64,000 bases of DNA from assembly GCA_029624815.1 (NCBI GenBank), contig JARSSH010000038.1:1-64000 (forward strand), given 5' to 3'. The notes beneath the pieces are model-generated. The model saw only the letters and a list, made by a program, of their open reading frames with translations, searched no databases and was not told where the DNA came from. The translations under genes and the position numbers were made by a program. Shown piece by piece: positions 34,337 to 44,795 of this stretch. This DNA is from Candidatus Competibacter sp. (GTDB lineage: Bacteria; Pseudomonadota; Gammaproteobacteria; Competibacterales; Competibacteraceae). How positions within the stretch are numbered: the stretch's first letter is position 1; each line of letters starts with the position of its first letter.

Positions 34337-35319
34337 ACCGCCCCCCGAACCCATTTGCCGAACCCGCCCGTGTGGTCGCCGTCGCCCTCAATCCGGCGCT
34401 CGACCAAACGATTGAGATTGCCGGCCTGCAACCCGGCGTCGTCAACCGCGCCCTGCGGATGCAGGTCGATGCCGGCGGCAAGGCGGTCAATGTCGCCTCC
34501 TGCCTGTCCGATTTCGGCGTGAACGCCGCGGTCACCGGGCAATTGGGCCGCGACAACGCCGCGCTGTTCGAGGAACTGTTTCAGCGCAAGAAAATCGCCA
34601 ACCACTGCTGCTACCTTGACGGCCTGACCCGGACCAACGCCAAGCTGGTCGATACCCTTAGCGGCGAAACCACCGACCTCAACATGCCGGGACCGGAGTT
34701 TGATCCGGTCACCGCCGCCGATCTGCTCCAACAGGTGCTGGAGCGACTTGAGCGGCTGATGGAGCGGGTCGAATGGGTGGTGCTGTCCGGCAGCCTGCCG
34801 CCGGGGCTACCGGTCGACGTCTACGCCACCATCACCGCGTGGGTGCAAGCCGCTGGCGCGTCGGTGTTGCTGGACGCCAGCGGCGCACCCCTCAAGGCCG
34901 CACTGGCCGCCGGACCGAGGATCGTCAAGCCGAACCGGCACGAGCTGGCCGAACTGTTCGACCGACCGCTCGACAATCGGGAAGCACTGGTCGCCGCCGG
35001 CCGGGAACTGTTGCACAACTCGCCCGCCCCGGAGTGGGTCGTGGTCTCGCTGGGCGGCGATGGCGCCCTGTTCCTCACCCGCGAGCGCGCCTTGCAAGCC
35101 CAAGCGCCGCGGATGACGGTCGCCAGCACCGTCGGCGCCGGCGACGCCATGGTGGCCGGCCTGATCGCGGCCCGGCTGGAAAATCTCCCACTGGCGGAAA
35201 CCGCGCAACTGGCGACCGCCTTCGCCGCCGCCAAGCTGACCCGACGGGGACCGCATCTGCCGCGCCCGGCCGAAGTCCGCGTTTTGGCCGGACAAATTGT
35301 CGTGTCCACCATCGACTGA
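34333..35319 (+). CDS. fruK: 1-phosphofructokinase family sugar kinase (PfkB superfamily)
   Basis: 328 aa. The N-terminal VALNPALDQTIEI and VDAGGKAVNVASCLSDFG, and the C-terminal STVGAGDAMVAGL with catalytic Asp, are PfkB signatures of the FruK/LacC branch. It would phosphorylate fructose-1-phosphate (or a related sugar phosphate) at the 6- or 1-position. Only a fragment of the fructose PTS permease gene remains downstream, so the physiological substrate may no longer come from PTS uptake. Confidence 0.88.
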   Translation: MNRPPNPFAEPARVVAVALNPALDQTIEIAGLQPGVVNRALRMQVDAGGKAVNVASCLSDFGVNAAVTGQLGRDNAALFEELFQRKKIANHCCYLDGLTRTNAKLVDTLSGETTDLNMPGPEFDPVTAADLLQQVLERLERLMERVEWVVLSGSLPPGLPVDVYATITAWVQAAGASVLLDASGAPLKAALAAGPRIVKPNRHELAELFDRPLDNREALVAAGRELLHNSPAPEWVVVSLGGDGALFLTRERALQAQAPRMTVASTVGAGDAMVAGLIAARLENLPLAETAQLATAFAAAKLTRRGPHLPRPAEVRVLAGQIVVSTID

Positions 35320-35391
35320 GGCCATTCCCCGAATCCGTATCAAAAATAGAGCATAGGGAGCGCCTACAATCGTCGCCGTCGCCGCAGGACG

Positions 35392-35475
35392 ATTTTCCTC
35401 GGCCCACTGCTGGGTATGATGATAGCCTTCGATATGGGCGGGCCGGTTAACAAGTCGGCCTACACCCTCGACTGA
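35392..35475 (+). pseudogene. fruA: Remnant of fructose PTS EIIC (fruA) downstream of fruK
   Basis: An 84-bp stretch encodes [20 protein letters not shown] followed by KSAYTLD and a stop. [13 protein letters not shown] is a highly conserved motif of fructose-specific PTS EIIC proteins, which are encoded after fruK in fruBKA operons. Nothing else of the permease of more than 550 residues is present, so this is a deletion remnant. Confidence 0.7.
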
Positions 35476-35557
35476 ACCGCCCGCTCTCGTCGTTGAATGG
35501 CTCAACAAGCGGTTCGGAATCCGGTCGTCCCCGCCTCGCCGGTCCTTGGGACACCAG

Positions 35558-36754
35558 TCACCGGCCGGTAAGCCCCGGGTCTACAAAAAGACCGTTGAGG
35601 AAGGAGCGAGATCCAGGACAGCGGCGACCCGCCAGGAAAGCGCGCACCGCCTGTTCAACGGTGGCGGCCAGGTAATCGCCACCAGCCGCCATCGCTTGCT
35701 CCATGCTCACCGGACCCGGACACAGGCTAAACACCGCGTCGATGCCCCGCTCGTGCAGGGATTCCAACTTACCGCCGACGCTGCCGGCAATGGCGATGCA
35801 GGGCACGCCGAGTGCGCGGGCGTGTTCGGCCACGCCCGCCGGAGCCTTGCCGAACGCGGTTTGAAAATCGATTTGGCCCTCGGCGGTCAGCACCAGATCC
35901 GCATCGCGCAAGTGCTCGTCCAGATCGGTCAGATCCAGCACCAGATCGACGCCGCGCCGCAGATCGGCGTCGAGAAAAGCTTTCAAGCCCGCGCCCAGAC
36001 CACCGGCCGCGCCGGCGCCCGGCAGATCGCGCACGTCCAAGCCAAGATCGCGCTCGATCACCGTCGCTAGATGAGCCAGTCCGATTTCCAGCGCCCGTAC
36101 CTGTTCGGGCGTGGCGCCCTTCTGGGGACCGTAGACGTGGGCTGCGCCGCGCTCGCCCAACAACGGATTGTCCACATCGCAGATCGCTTCCACTCGTACC
36201 CCGGTCAGCCGTGGATCAAGGCCGCCGAGATCGATGCGTTCGATGGTCGCCAGCGCGCCACCGACCGGTTCGACCGGTGCGTCATCCCTGTCCAGGAAGC
36301 GTGCGCCCAGCGCCGCCGCCATACCGATGCCGCCGTCGTTGGTGGCGCTGCCGCCGATGCCGACCACCAGATGGGAAATCCCCAGATTTAGCGCCGCCGC
36401 AATCAGTTCTCCCGTACCGAGGGTGGTGGTGAGCATGGGGTCGAGCCGATCCTTGGGCAGCAACGCCAAGCCGCTGGCGGTGGCCATTTCGATAGCCGCC
36501 AGCCGGCGCGCGGGCACATGGCAGAACACGGCTGGCACGGGATCGCCGCGCGGGCCGGTGACGGTGACGGTGCATGCTTCGCCGTTCAGGGCATCGATCA
36601 GCACATCGGCCAGCCCATCGCCGCCGTCAGCGACCGGAACCCGTGCGATCTCGCAGTGCGGGCAGGCCCGCATGACGCCGCGCGCCATGGCCTCCGCCGC
36701 TTGGGTGGCGGTCAGGCAGCCTTTCAGCGCATTGGGAGCGAGTACGATTTTCAT
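35558..36754 (-). CDS. Glycerate kinase (GarK/GlxK type)
   Basis: 398 aa starting MKIVLAPNALKGCLTATQAAEAM. It has ARVPVADGGDGLADVL, GIGGSATNDGGIGMAAALG and the C-terminal ARALGVPCIAIAGSVG blocks of the GK-II glycerate kinase family, which phosphorylates glycerate to 2-phosphoglycerate. The C-terminus is extended by about 20 residues (RRCPGSRSFLNGLF). No glyoxylate or garL/garR genes are adjacent. Confidence 0.93.
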   Translation of the reverse strand: MKIVLAPNALKGCLTATQAAEAMARGVMRACPHCEIARVPVADGGDGLADVLIDALNGEACTVTVTGPRGDPVPAVFCHVPARRLAAIEMATASGLALLPKDRLDPMLTTTLGTGELIAAALNLGISHLVVGIGGSATNDGGIGMAAALGARFLDRDDAPVEPVGGALATIERIDLGGLDPRLTGVRVEAICDVDNPLLGERGAAHVYGPQKGATPEQVRALEIGLAHLATVIERDLGLDVRDLPGAGAAGGLGAGLKAFLDADLRRGVDLVLDLTDLDEHLRDADLVLTAEGQIDFQTAFGKAPAGVAEHARALGVPCIAIAGSVGGKLESLHERGIDAVFSLCPGPVSMEQAMAAGGDYLAATVEQAVRAFLAGRRCPGSRSFLNGLFVDPGLTGR

Positions 36755-36858
36755 ACGTTAACGCGATGCGCAACTCTAGCGGCTGGCTTTTGAAGCGACA
36801 CGGCTATCGCCTTAGGCTTTCGATGGGAATGATCAATATAACCTGGAGAGCGATAGCC

Positions 36859-36966
36859 ATGCCACTGATCGAGTGGATCGTTACGGTGTTTTGTCGGGTT
36901 AAAACGGCGTTTGACGACGTGATTGCAGGGATCGAACCGCGCTGCCGCGGGTTTGCCCCCGGTTGA
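36859..36966 (+). CDS. Possible 35-residue protein
   Basis: An ATG at 36859 with GGAGAG about nine bases upstream opens a 35-aa frame (MPLIEWIVTVFCRVKTAFDD at the start). The first half is amphipathic to hydrophobic. A 22-bp palindrome follows within 11 bp of the stop and could be its terminator. There is no homology I recognise, so the call rests on the ribosome site and layout. Confidence 0.3.
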   Translation: MPLIEWIVTVFCRVKTAFDDVIAGIEPRCRGFAPG

Positions 36967-36976
36967 GCGACAGAGA

Positions 36977-36998
36977 AACGATCGCCTTGGCGATCGTT
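36977..36998. repeat. 22-bp palindrome AACGATCGCC-TT-GGCGATCGTT
   Basis: Perfect 10-bp arms separated by TT, containing GCGATCG. It lies between the small open frame and the 3' end of tRNA-Ser, which is transcribed toward it, so it could terminate either transcript. No T-tract follows. Confidence 0.55.
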
Positions 36999-37037
36999 GG
37001 AGAAGTGCTGGGTTTACGATAACGCAACTGCTTGAAT

Positions 37038-37130
37038 TGGCGGAGAGGGCGGGATTCGAACCCGCGTGGGGCGGCTAAGCCCCCATCCGATTTCGAGTCG
37101 GCGCCGTTATGACCGCTTCGGTACCTCTCC
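37038..37130 (-). tRNA. tRNA-Ser (anticodon CGA)
   Basis: On the minus strand the sequence folds as a class II tRNA: acceptor GGAGAGG/CCTCTCC with discriminator G and an encoded CCA, D-arm, anticodon stem CCGA/TCGG with loop CTCGAAA giving anticodon CGA (UCG codons), a long variable arm (GGGGGC...GCCCCC type) and a GTTCGAATC T-loop. It is 93 nt with CCA, as expected for serine. Confidence 0.95.
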
Positions 37131-37168
37131 GGGAAGAATCGCTTGGAGCAAATGCGGAAGAGTTTTAT

Positions 37169-37196
37169 ATTCTACCGCATGGAGAAGTTTTTCCAA
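37169..37196 (-). promoter_or_regulatory. Probable promoter of tRNA-Ser
   Basis: On the minus strand TTGGAA (37196-37191) and TAGAAT (37174-37169) are spaced by 16 bp, about 38 bp upstream of the tRNA 5' end. A reasonable but not perfect sigma70 match. Confidence 0.45.
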
Positions 37197-37276
37197 TCCC
37201 CACATGCAATTCCCGCCGGCTCCCGGTCGCGTGAACCGTCCGGCCGGAAGATCGTTGACCCCGCCGTACCGACGTG

Positions 37277-38786
<1,510 letters not shown>

Positions 38787-40367
38787 TCACTCCCATTCGA
38801 TCGTGGCCGGCGGCTTGCCGGACACATCGTAGACCACCCGCGAGATGCCGCGCACCTCGTTGATGATGCGCCGCGATACCCGATCCAGAAACTCGTAGGG
38901 GAGGTGCGCCCAGCGGGCGGTCATGAAATCCACCGTCTCGACCGCGCGCAAGGCGATGACGTAATCGTAACGGCGACCGTCGCCCATCACGCCGACCGAC
39001 TTGACCGGCAGGAATACCGCGAACGCCTGGCTGACGCGGTCGTATAAATCGTGCTGGCGCAATTCCTCGATGAAAATATGATCGGCCCGGCGCAGCGGCT
39101 CGGCATATTCCCCGCGCACCTCGCCCAGAATGCGTACCCCAAGCCCTGGTCCCGGAAACGGATGGCGGTATACCATTTCGGACGGCAGCCCCAGCTCCAC
39201 CCCCATTCGGCGCACTTCGTCCTTGAACAGCTCCCGCAGCGGCTCGACCAGCTTCAGCCGCATCGCCGCTGGCAAGCCACCGACATTGTGATGGGATTTG
39301 ATGACGTGGGCCTTGCCGGTCTTGGCGCCGGCTGATTCGATCACGTCGGGATAGATGGTGCCTTGGGCCAGCCATTCGACATCGCGCAGCTTGGCCGCTT
39401 CCTCCTCGAAGATGGTCACGAACAAGCCGCCGATGATCTTGCGCTTCTGCTCGGGATCGACGATGCCGACCAAGGCTTCCAGAAAGCGCCGTTCCGCGTC
39501 CACTCGGATCACCCGCACCCCCAGATGCCGGCCAAAGGTCGCCATTACCTGATCGCCTTCACCCAGACGCAATAGGCCGGTATCCACGAACACGCAAGTC
39601 AATTGATCGCCGATGGCCCGATGCAACAGCGCCGCCACCACCGAGGAATCCACCCCGCCGGACAGCGCCAGCAGCACCTCGTCGCCGCCCACTTGCGCGC
39701 GGATGGCGGCGATGCTGTCCTCGATGATGTTGCCGGTGGTCCACAGCGGCGCGCAGCCGCAGATGTCCAGCACGAAGCGGCGCAGGATGCGCTCGCCCTG
39801 ACGGGTGTGCGTTACCTCGGGATGGAACTGCACCCCGTACCAGCGTCGATCCTCGTCGGCCATGCCAGCGATCGGACAGGTTGCGGTGCTGGCGATGCGG
39901 GTGAAACCGGGCGGCGGGGCGATCACCTGATCGCCGTGACTCATCCACACATCCAGCAGGCCGTAGCCTTCCGGGCTGGTGTGATCCTCGATGTCGCGCA
40001 GCAGGGCGGAATGGGCGTGGGCGCGCACCTGAGCGTAACCGAATTCCTGATGGTCGGCCGACTCCACCCGACCACCCAACTGTACCGCCATGGCCTGCAT
40101 GCCGTAGCAGATGCCCAGCAGTGGCGTGTCCAATTCAAGGACAGCCTGGGGAATGCGTGGTCCGTCGGCCACGGTGGTCGATTCCGGGCCGCCCGACAGG
40201 ATAACCCCCCGTGGGCGAAACTCGCGCAATGCCGCCGGGTCGGCGTCGTAGGGTTGAATTTCGCAGTAGACGCCAATCTCCCGCACCCGGCGGGCGATCA
40301 GTTGCGTGTACTGAGCACCGAAGTCGACGATCAGAATGCGGTCGAGGTGGATGTCGCGAGCAGTCAT
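38787..40367 (-). CDS. guaA: GMP synthase (glutamine-hydrolysing)
   Basis: 526 aa from the ATG at 40367, two bases after the guaB stop. A TTG at 40373 overlaps guaB and is less likely. The N-terminal class I amidotransferase has LGICYGMQA with the nucleophilic Cys and FHPEVTHT. The ATP-pyrophosphatase domain has [11 protein letters not shown], and the C-terminus ends [10 protein letters not shown]. It converts XMP to GMP after GuaB makes XMP. Confidence 0.97.
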   Translation of the reverse strand: MTARDIHLDRILIVDFGAQYTQLIARRVREIGVYCEIQPYDADPAALREFRPRGVILSGGPESTTVADGPRIPQAVLELDTPLLGICYGMQAMAVQLGGRVESADHQEFGYAQVRAHAHSALLRDIEDHTSPEGYGLLDVWMSHGDQVIAPPPGFTRIASTATCPIAGMADEDRRWYGVQFHPEVTHTRQGERILRRFVLDICGCAPLWTTGNIIEDSIAAIRAQVGGDEVLLALSGGVDSSVVAALLHRAIGDQLTCVFVDTGLLRLGEGDQVMATFGRHLGVRVIRVDAERRFLEALVGIVDPEQKRKIIGGLFVTIFEEEAAKLRDVEWLAQGTIYPDVIESAGAKTGKAHVIKSHHNVGGLPAAMRLKLVEPLRELFKDEVRRMGVELGLPSEMVYRHPFPGPGLGVRILGEVRGEYAEPLRRADHIFIEELRQHDLYDRVSQAFAVFLPVKSVGVMGDGRRYDYVIALRAVETVDFMTARWAHLPYEFLDRVSRRIINEVRGISRVVYDVSGKPPATIEWE

Positions 40368-40369
40368 GT

Positions 40370-41833
40370 TCAATCCACCCGGTAGTTCGGTGCTTCCTTG
40401 GTGATGCTCACGTCGTGGACGTGGCTTTCGCGCATCCCGGCGCTCGTCACTCGGGTAAACGCTGGCTTGACCCGCATCTCGGCGATATCCCGACAGCCGA
40501 CATAGCCCATGCTGGAGCGCAAGCCGCCCATCATTTGATTGATGATGGCCAGCACGCTGCCCTTATAGGGCACCCGGCCCTCGATGCCTTCCGGCACCAG
40601 TTTTTCCACCGCGCTGCCTTCCTGAAAATAACGGTCGCTGGAGCCATGCTGCTGGGTCATGGCGCCGATCGAACCCATGCCGCGATACGACTTGTAGGAT
40701 CGTCCCTGATAGAGTTCCACTTCGCCGGGCGCTTCCTCGGTGCCGGCGAACAAGCTGCCGATCATGACCGAATGCGCGCCCGCCGCAATCGCCTTGGCCA
40801 AATCGCCGGAATAGCGCACGCCGCCGTCGGCGATCACCGGCACGTCGCAATCGTGCAGCGCCTCGGCGACGTTGGCCACGGCGCTGATCTGCGGCACGCC
40901 GACCCCGGCGATGATGCGGGTGGTGCAGATCGAGCCGGGACCGATCCCGACCTTGACCGCATCGGCCCCGGCCTCCACCAGATCGCGGGCGGCGGCGGCG
41001 GTGGCGATGTTGCCACCGATCACCTGCACCTGGGGAAAATGTTGCTTGACCCAGCGCACCCGGTCCAGCACGTTGCGGGAATGACCGTGAGCGGTGTCCA
41101 CCACCAGCACGTCGGCGCCAGCGTTTACCAGCGCCGCCACGCGGTCGTCGGTGTCGCCGCCGGTGCCCACCGCCGCGCCGGCCCGCAAGCGTCCCCATTC
41201 ATCCTTGCAGGCCAGCGGGAAGTCACTGGATTTCTGAATGTCCTTCACCGTGATCATGCCGCGCAATTGGAAGCGGTCATTGACCACCAGTACTTTTTCG
41301 ATGCGATGCTTGTGCAGCAGGGCGATGATTTCCTGACGACTGGCGCCTTCCCGCACCGTCACCAGGCGCTCCCTGGGGGTCATGATGGTGCTGACCGGCG
41401 CGTCCATGTTGTACTCGAACCGCAGGTCGCGGCTGGTCACGATCCCGACCAAATCTTCACCATCGACCACCGGCACGCCGGAGATGTGGTGGGCGCGAGT
41501 CAGCGCCAGCACCTCGCGGATGCTTGCGTTCGGTCCGGTGACGATGGGATCGTTGATAATTCCGGTCTCGTACTTTTTCACCCGCCGCACTTCCTGCGCC
41601 TGTTTTTCAACCGGCATGTTCTTGTGGATAATACCGATACCGCCCTCCTGGGCTAGGGCGATGGCCAGCCGCGACTCCGTGACCGTATCCATCGCCGCCG
41701 ACACCAGCGGGATATTGAGGCTGATGGCGCGAGTCAACTGCGTCTTGAGGCCGACGTCATTGGGCAGCACCGTGGAATAGGCCGGCAGGAGCAGGACATC
41801 ATCGAAGGTCAGGGCTTCTTGAACGATTCGCAT
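40370..41833 (-). CDS. guaB: IMP dehydrogenase
   Basis: 487 aa. It oxidises IMP to XMP with NAD+. [12 protein letters not shown] has the catalytic Cys. A two-CBS Bateman module sits at about residues 95-210 ([33 protein letters not shown]), and the flap region [10 protein letters not shown] is present. It forms the usual guaB-guaA operon. Confidence 0.97.
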   Translation of the reverse strand: MRIVQEALTFDDVLLLPAYSTVLPNDVGLKTQLTRAISLNIPLVSAAMDTVTESRLAIALAQEGGIGIIHKNMPVEKQAQEVRRVKKYETGIINDPIVTGPNASIREVLALTRAHHISGVPVVDGEDLVGIVTSRDLRFEYNMDAPVSTIMTPRERLVTVREGASRQEIIALLHKHRIEKVLVVNDRFQLRGMITVKDIQKSSDFPLACKDEWGRLRAGAAVGTGGDTDDRVAALVNAGADVLVVDTAHGHSRNVLDRVRWVKQHFPQVQVIGGNIATAAAARDLVEAGADAVKVGIGPGSICTTRIIAGVGVPQISAVANVAEALHDCDVPVIADGGVRYSGDLAKAIAAGAHSVMIGSLFAGTEEAPGEVELYQGRSYKSYRGMGSIGAMTQQHGSSDRYFQEGSAVEKLVPEGIEGRVPYKGSVLAIINQMMGGLRSSMGYVGCRDIAEMRVKPAFTRVTSAGMRESHVHDVSITKEAPNYRVD

Positions 41834-41975
41834 GGCGGGGCCTCAAGACTTAGCGAAAATAAACGGATCATTTTATGTCACGATACCCGACCGGTAAACA
41901 GAAAACAGACCAGACCGACCAGGGTCAGCGCACTATCGGTACGGCTGCCCTCGCAATTCTTCCGACCTCGGCAAG

Positions 41976-42683
41976 ATGCCTCGCACGATGACCACCAACG
42001 ATCAACCCTCTTCCAGCACAAGCGACATTCTGGCAATCGATCAACAACATCGCTTTAGTGACGCTGAAATCAGCGCGGTGTACAAAGCCATCGCCCTGCG
42101 CCGGGATATCCGCCATTTTCAGCGCGGTCACGTCTCCGAAGAACAACTCGCGCGCCTGCTGGCGGCGGCTCATCAAGCGCCGAGCGTGGGATTCATGCAA
42201 CCATGGCGTTTTATCCGCATTACTGATACAGCTTTGCGACGTGCCGTTCACGCCCAGATCGAAGAGGAACGCATCCGCACCGCTCGCGCCCTGGGCGAGC
42301 GCGAGAGTGATTTCATGCGCCTCAAGGTCGAGGGCGTGCTGGATTGCGCGGAAGTGCTGGTGGCGGCATTGATGGACGGACGGGAACGATATGTCTTCGG
42401 TCGGCGCACGCTGCCGGAAATGGATCTAGCATCGGTAGCTTGCGCCATTCAAAACCTGTGGTTGGCGGCACGCGCCGAGGGTCTGGGGATGGGATGGGTC
42501 TCGCTGTTCGACCCCGACGCGCTGGCCGAGCTGATGGGCATGCCGTCGGGGGCGCGACCCGTGGCGGTGCTCTGTCTGGGGCCGGTCGAGCGCTTCTACG
42601 AAAAACCCATGCTGGAACAGGAAGGCTGGGCGCAGCGCCAGCCACTGAGTGAATTAGTGAGCGAAAACGGCTGGCCGGGATAA
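41976..42683 (+). CDS. bluB: 5,6-dimethylbenzimidazole synthase (BluB family)
   Basis: 235 aa (the start could be 41976 or 41988). A nitroreductase fold with RRDIRHFQ, HQAPSVGFMQPWRF and MGWVSLFDP is characteristic of BluB, which fragments reduced FMN to make the lower ligand of cobalamin. No other cobalamin gene is present in the window. Downstream lies an IS200-like insertion. Confidence 0.9.
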   Translation: MPRTMTTNDQPSSSTSDILAIDQQHRFSDAEISAVYKAIALRRDIRHFQRGHVSEEQLARLLAAAHQAPSVGFMQPWRFIRITDTALRRAVHAQIEEERIRTARALGERESDFMRLKVEGVLDCAEVLVAALMDGRERYVFGRRTLPEMDLASVACAIQNLWLAARAEGLGMGWVSLFDPDALAELMGMPSGARPVAVLCLGPVERFYEKPMLEQEGWAQRQPLSELVSENGWPG

Positions 42684-42709
42684 TCGCAACATTGAATACC
42701 TGTAACAAT

Positions 42710-43345
42710 CCCCCGGCAAAGCCGGGGGCCTTCGTTTGTGAGCCGCTCAAAGCGGCTACAGGGTCGCTAACGCGGCCCTGCGATTCTTGGTCCACCTAAA
42801 GGTGGCGACTCAGCCCCAGAGGTTGATCTGCTCGAGTCGCCGGTCCTCCTGCTCTTGGTTTCGGATGTACTCACGAATCGTCGCCTCGTCCCGACCCACC
42901 GTCGAGACGAAATACCCCCGAGCCCAAAAACTCTGCCCAACGAAGTTGCGCCGGCGCTCACCATACACCCGGGCAAGGTGGATGGCACTCTTGCCCTTGA
43001 TGAAACCCACCACCTGCGATACTGCATACTTCGGCGGGATCGCGATCAACATGTGTACATGGTCGGGCATCAGGTGTCCCTCCAAGATGCGGCTCTCCTT
43101 CTGCTCCGCTAACTTGCGAAACACTTCCCCAAGGTGGCGTCGCAACTGCTCGTACAAGGTCTTGCGTCGGCACTTCGGGATAAATACCACATGATATTTG
43201 CACTCCCATCGGGAGTGACTTAGGCTTTCGGACTCGTCCATCGGGATTCTCCACGGTCGTGTGCTTGGCGGCTCACAACGCGGAGTCTCCTGGATGGACT
43301 CCCTGAATTGTCAAACTTCTACTGTCTCCCCGGCAAAGCCGGGGG
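42710..43345 (-). mobile_element. IS200/IS605-family insertion sequence
   Basis: A single Y1 transposase gene is flanked by subterminal hairpins with the same CCCCGGC-AAA-GCCGGGG sequence (42710-42728 and 43328-43345), and a second hairpin AGCCGCT/AGCGGCT lies at 42741-42757. No terminal inverted repeats or target duplication are expected for the family. Exact ends cannot be fixed without an empty site. Inserted between bluB and an AT-rich gene. Confidence 0.8.
42810..43241 (-). CDS. tnpA: IS200/IS605 Y1 transposase (TnpA/REP-associated type)
   Basis: 143 aa, full length. It has the KYHVVFIPKCRRKTLY start, the HUH motif as MPDHVHMLI and the catalytic Tyr in EYIRNQEQED near residue 127. The gene appears intact and potentially active. 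It cuts single-stranded DNA next to the flanking hairpins. No TnpB gene accompanies it. Confidence 0.93.
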   Translation of the reverse strand: MDESESLSHSRWECKYHVVFIPKCRRKTLYEQLRRHLGEVFRKLAEQKESRILEGHLMPDHVHMLIAIPPKYAVSQVVGFIKGKSAIHLARVYGERRRNFVGQSFWARGYFVSTVGRDEATIREYIRNQEQEDRRLEQINLWG

Positions 43346-43424
43346 ATTTCCCAGTTTGGTTAACATTTCACCTGTCTCGAACAAATCGTAATTAACAGGA
43401 TGTCGATTCAATGGGAGCCAACTC

Positions 43425-44783
43425 ATGCAAACTCGTTATGATTTACTTTTCCAAGGCCAAATAGCGTCCGATTGTTCTCCCGAAGACGCGAGGCGCAACC
43501 TGGCGCGGTTACTGCGGCGGGAACCGGCTGAAATCGAGCCGCTATTTTCCGGGAAATCGTATGTATTACACCACAGTCTGAATTCAGAAACTGCCCAGCA
43601 TTACTATGCTCTGCTTAAGCAAGCTGGTCTTATTTGCAGGCTCAGTCAAAGCAGTCATCAAGCGCCAAACAATGAAGCTTCACCTGCAACATCCAGCGAT
43701 CAGTTTCTGGATAAACAAACATCCAGAAGGCTGGAGCTTGCATCCACCGATGATCAATCGCCAACTAGTTCTCCCGCGTTGGAAAAAGTGCCTTCCAGAA
43801 AGTTGGAACTAAAGTTTACCGATGCTGGGTTGGATGCCCAGAAAAGCAATGTAAACCCCGATGGCACTACATCTACCGCACTTAATAAATGCCCTAAGTG
43901 TGGTTACAAAGCTTGCGATCATAACGATCCATTAATCGTTAAATATAACGGGTTGGGTGAGTGCCCCAAATGTGGCATCATTCCAAAAAATTACCTTAAG
44001 CAACAGATGGAACGGCAAGGCATAGCTAATCAATCAAGCAAAAGGGTCGATAACACAATAAAAGAAAATATCAAGAATAAAAGATCTGATAACCATAAAA
44101 ACTCGCCGATACAAACTAGCCAAGACGAACGGCGCAAGGTAGAAATACTATCAGCTCTTATTGGAGTAAATGTACTGATTTATTTTGGAATAATGATGGC
44201 CTACGGGGTTGGGGTAACCGACAAAGAGATCGCTTTCGTCATAAGTATATTTTTCGGTATGGCGGCAACAATGCAAGCAAGAAGGTTTCTGCTATCAGAG
44301 CGCGGCATTGACTGGCTTGATCACTTTGGAATTTTGGTAACCATTAATATAGCGCTTATTGTCTCACCAATGGTATGGCATTTATGGAACTCATTTGGCT
44401 CGGAAAATCTTAGTTGTACGCCCTCTAATTTCAGTGAACGCATGCTAGGTTGCGAACCGCTCGATCAGCAAAAGCTTGAAGCGACGTTAATGGCGCGTGC
44501 CGAATCACGGCTTTCACCCACCGAAACTCTTGGACAACTGGTGGAACGGCAACATCAATACCACACTCAACACCAACGCTATTCCGACGCCATTGAGGAG
44601 TTGTTCCTGGAGTCATCCCATCCTCAAACGCCGAAACTATTGGCCTTGTTGATGCGGCAGCAACAAATGGGACGACTGAAAATACAGTTGACAGCGCAAG
44701 GTTTCAAAATCGGTTTGCGCCGCGACGAAGGCTGGCACATCGCGACGGAACAAGGGTATGAGGGCGTACGATCTACTTTTTAG
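43425..44783 (+). CDS. Zinc-ribbon membrane protein of unknown function, AT-rich gene
   Basis: 452 aa. Residues 1-75 form a small domain (YDLLFQGQIASDCSPEDARR, then LFSGKSYVLHHSLN) that I know from N-termini of diverse membrane proteins but cannot assign a role. A Ser/Thr-rich linker follows, then a zinc ribbon (CPKCGYKAC, CPKCGII), two or three transmembrane helices (about residues 240-330) and a C-terminal soluble domain with MRQQQMGRLKIQL. Codon usage is much more AT-rich than in the flanking xseA and guaB. It may have been acquired; the IS200 element lies directly upstream. Confidence 0.7.
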   Translation: MQTRYDLLFQGQIASDCSPEDARRNLARLLRREPAEIEPLFSGKSYVLHHSLNSETAQHYYALLKQAGLICRLSQSSHQAPNNEASPATSSDQFLDKQTSRRLELASTDDQSPTSSPALEKVPSRKLELKFTDAGLDAQKSNVNPDGTTSTALNKCPKCGYKACDHNDPLIVKYNGLGECPKCGIIPKNYLKQQMERQGIANQSSKRVDNTIKENIKNKRSDNHKNSPIQTSQDERRKVEILSALIGVNVLIYFGIMMAYGVGVTDKEIAFVISIFFGMAATMQARRFLLSERGIDWLDHFGILVTINIALIVSPMVWHLWNSFGSENLSCTPSNFSERMLGCEPLDQQKLEATLMARAESRLSPTETLGQLVERQHQYHTQHQRYSDAIEELFLESSHPQTPKLLALLMRQQQMGRLKIQLTAQGFKIGLRRDEGWHIATEQGYEGVRSTF

Positions 44784-44795
44784 ATACACCCCTTG

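Noticed and set aside
42710-43345. Possible CRISPR-like repeats because CCCCGGCAAAGCCGGGG appears twice
   Set aside because: Only two copies, each a hairpin at an end of an IS200-type transposase gene; no array spacing.
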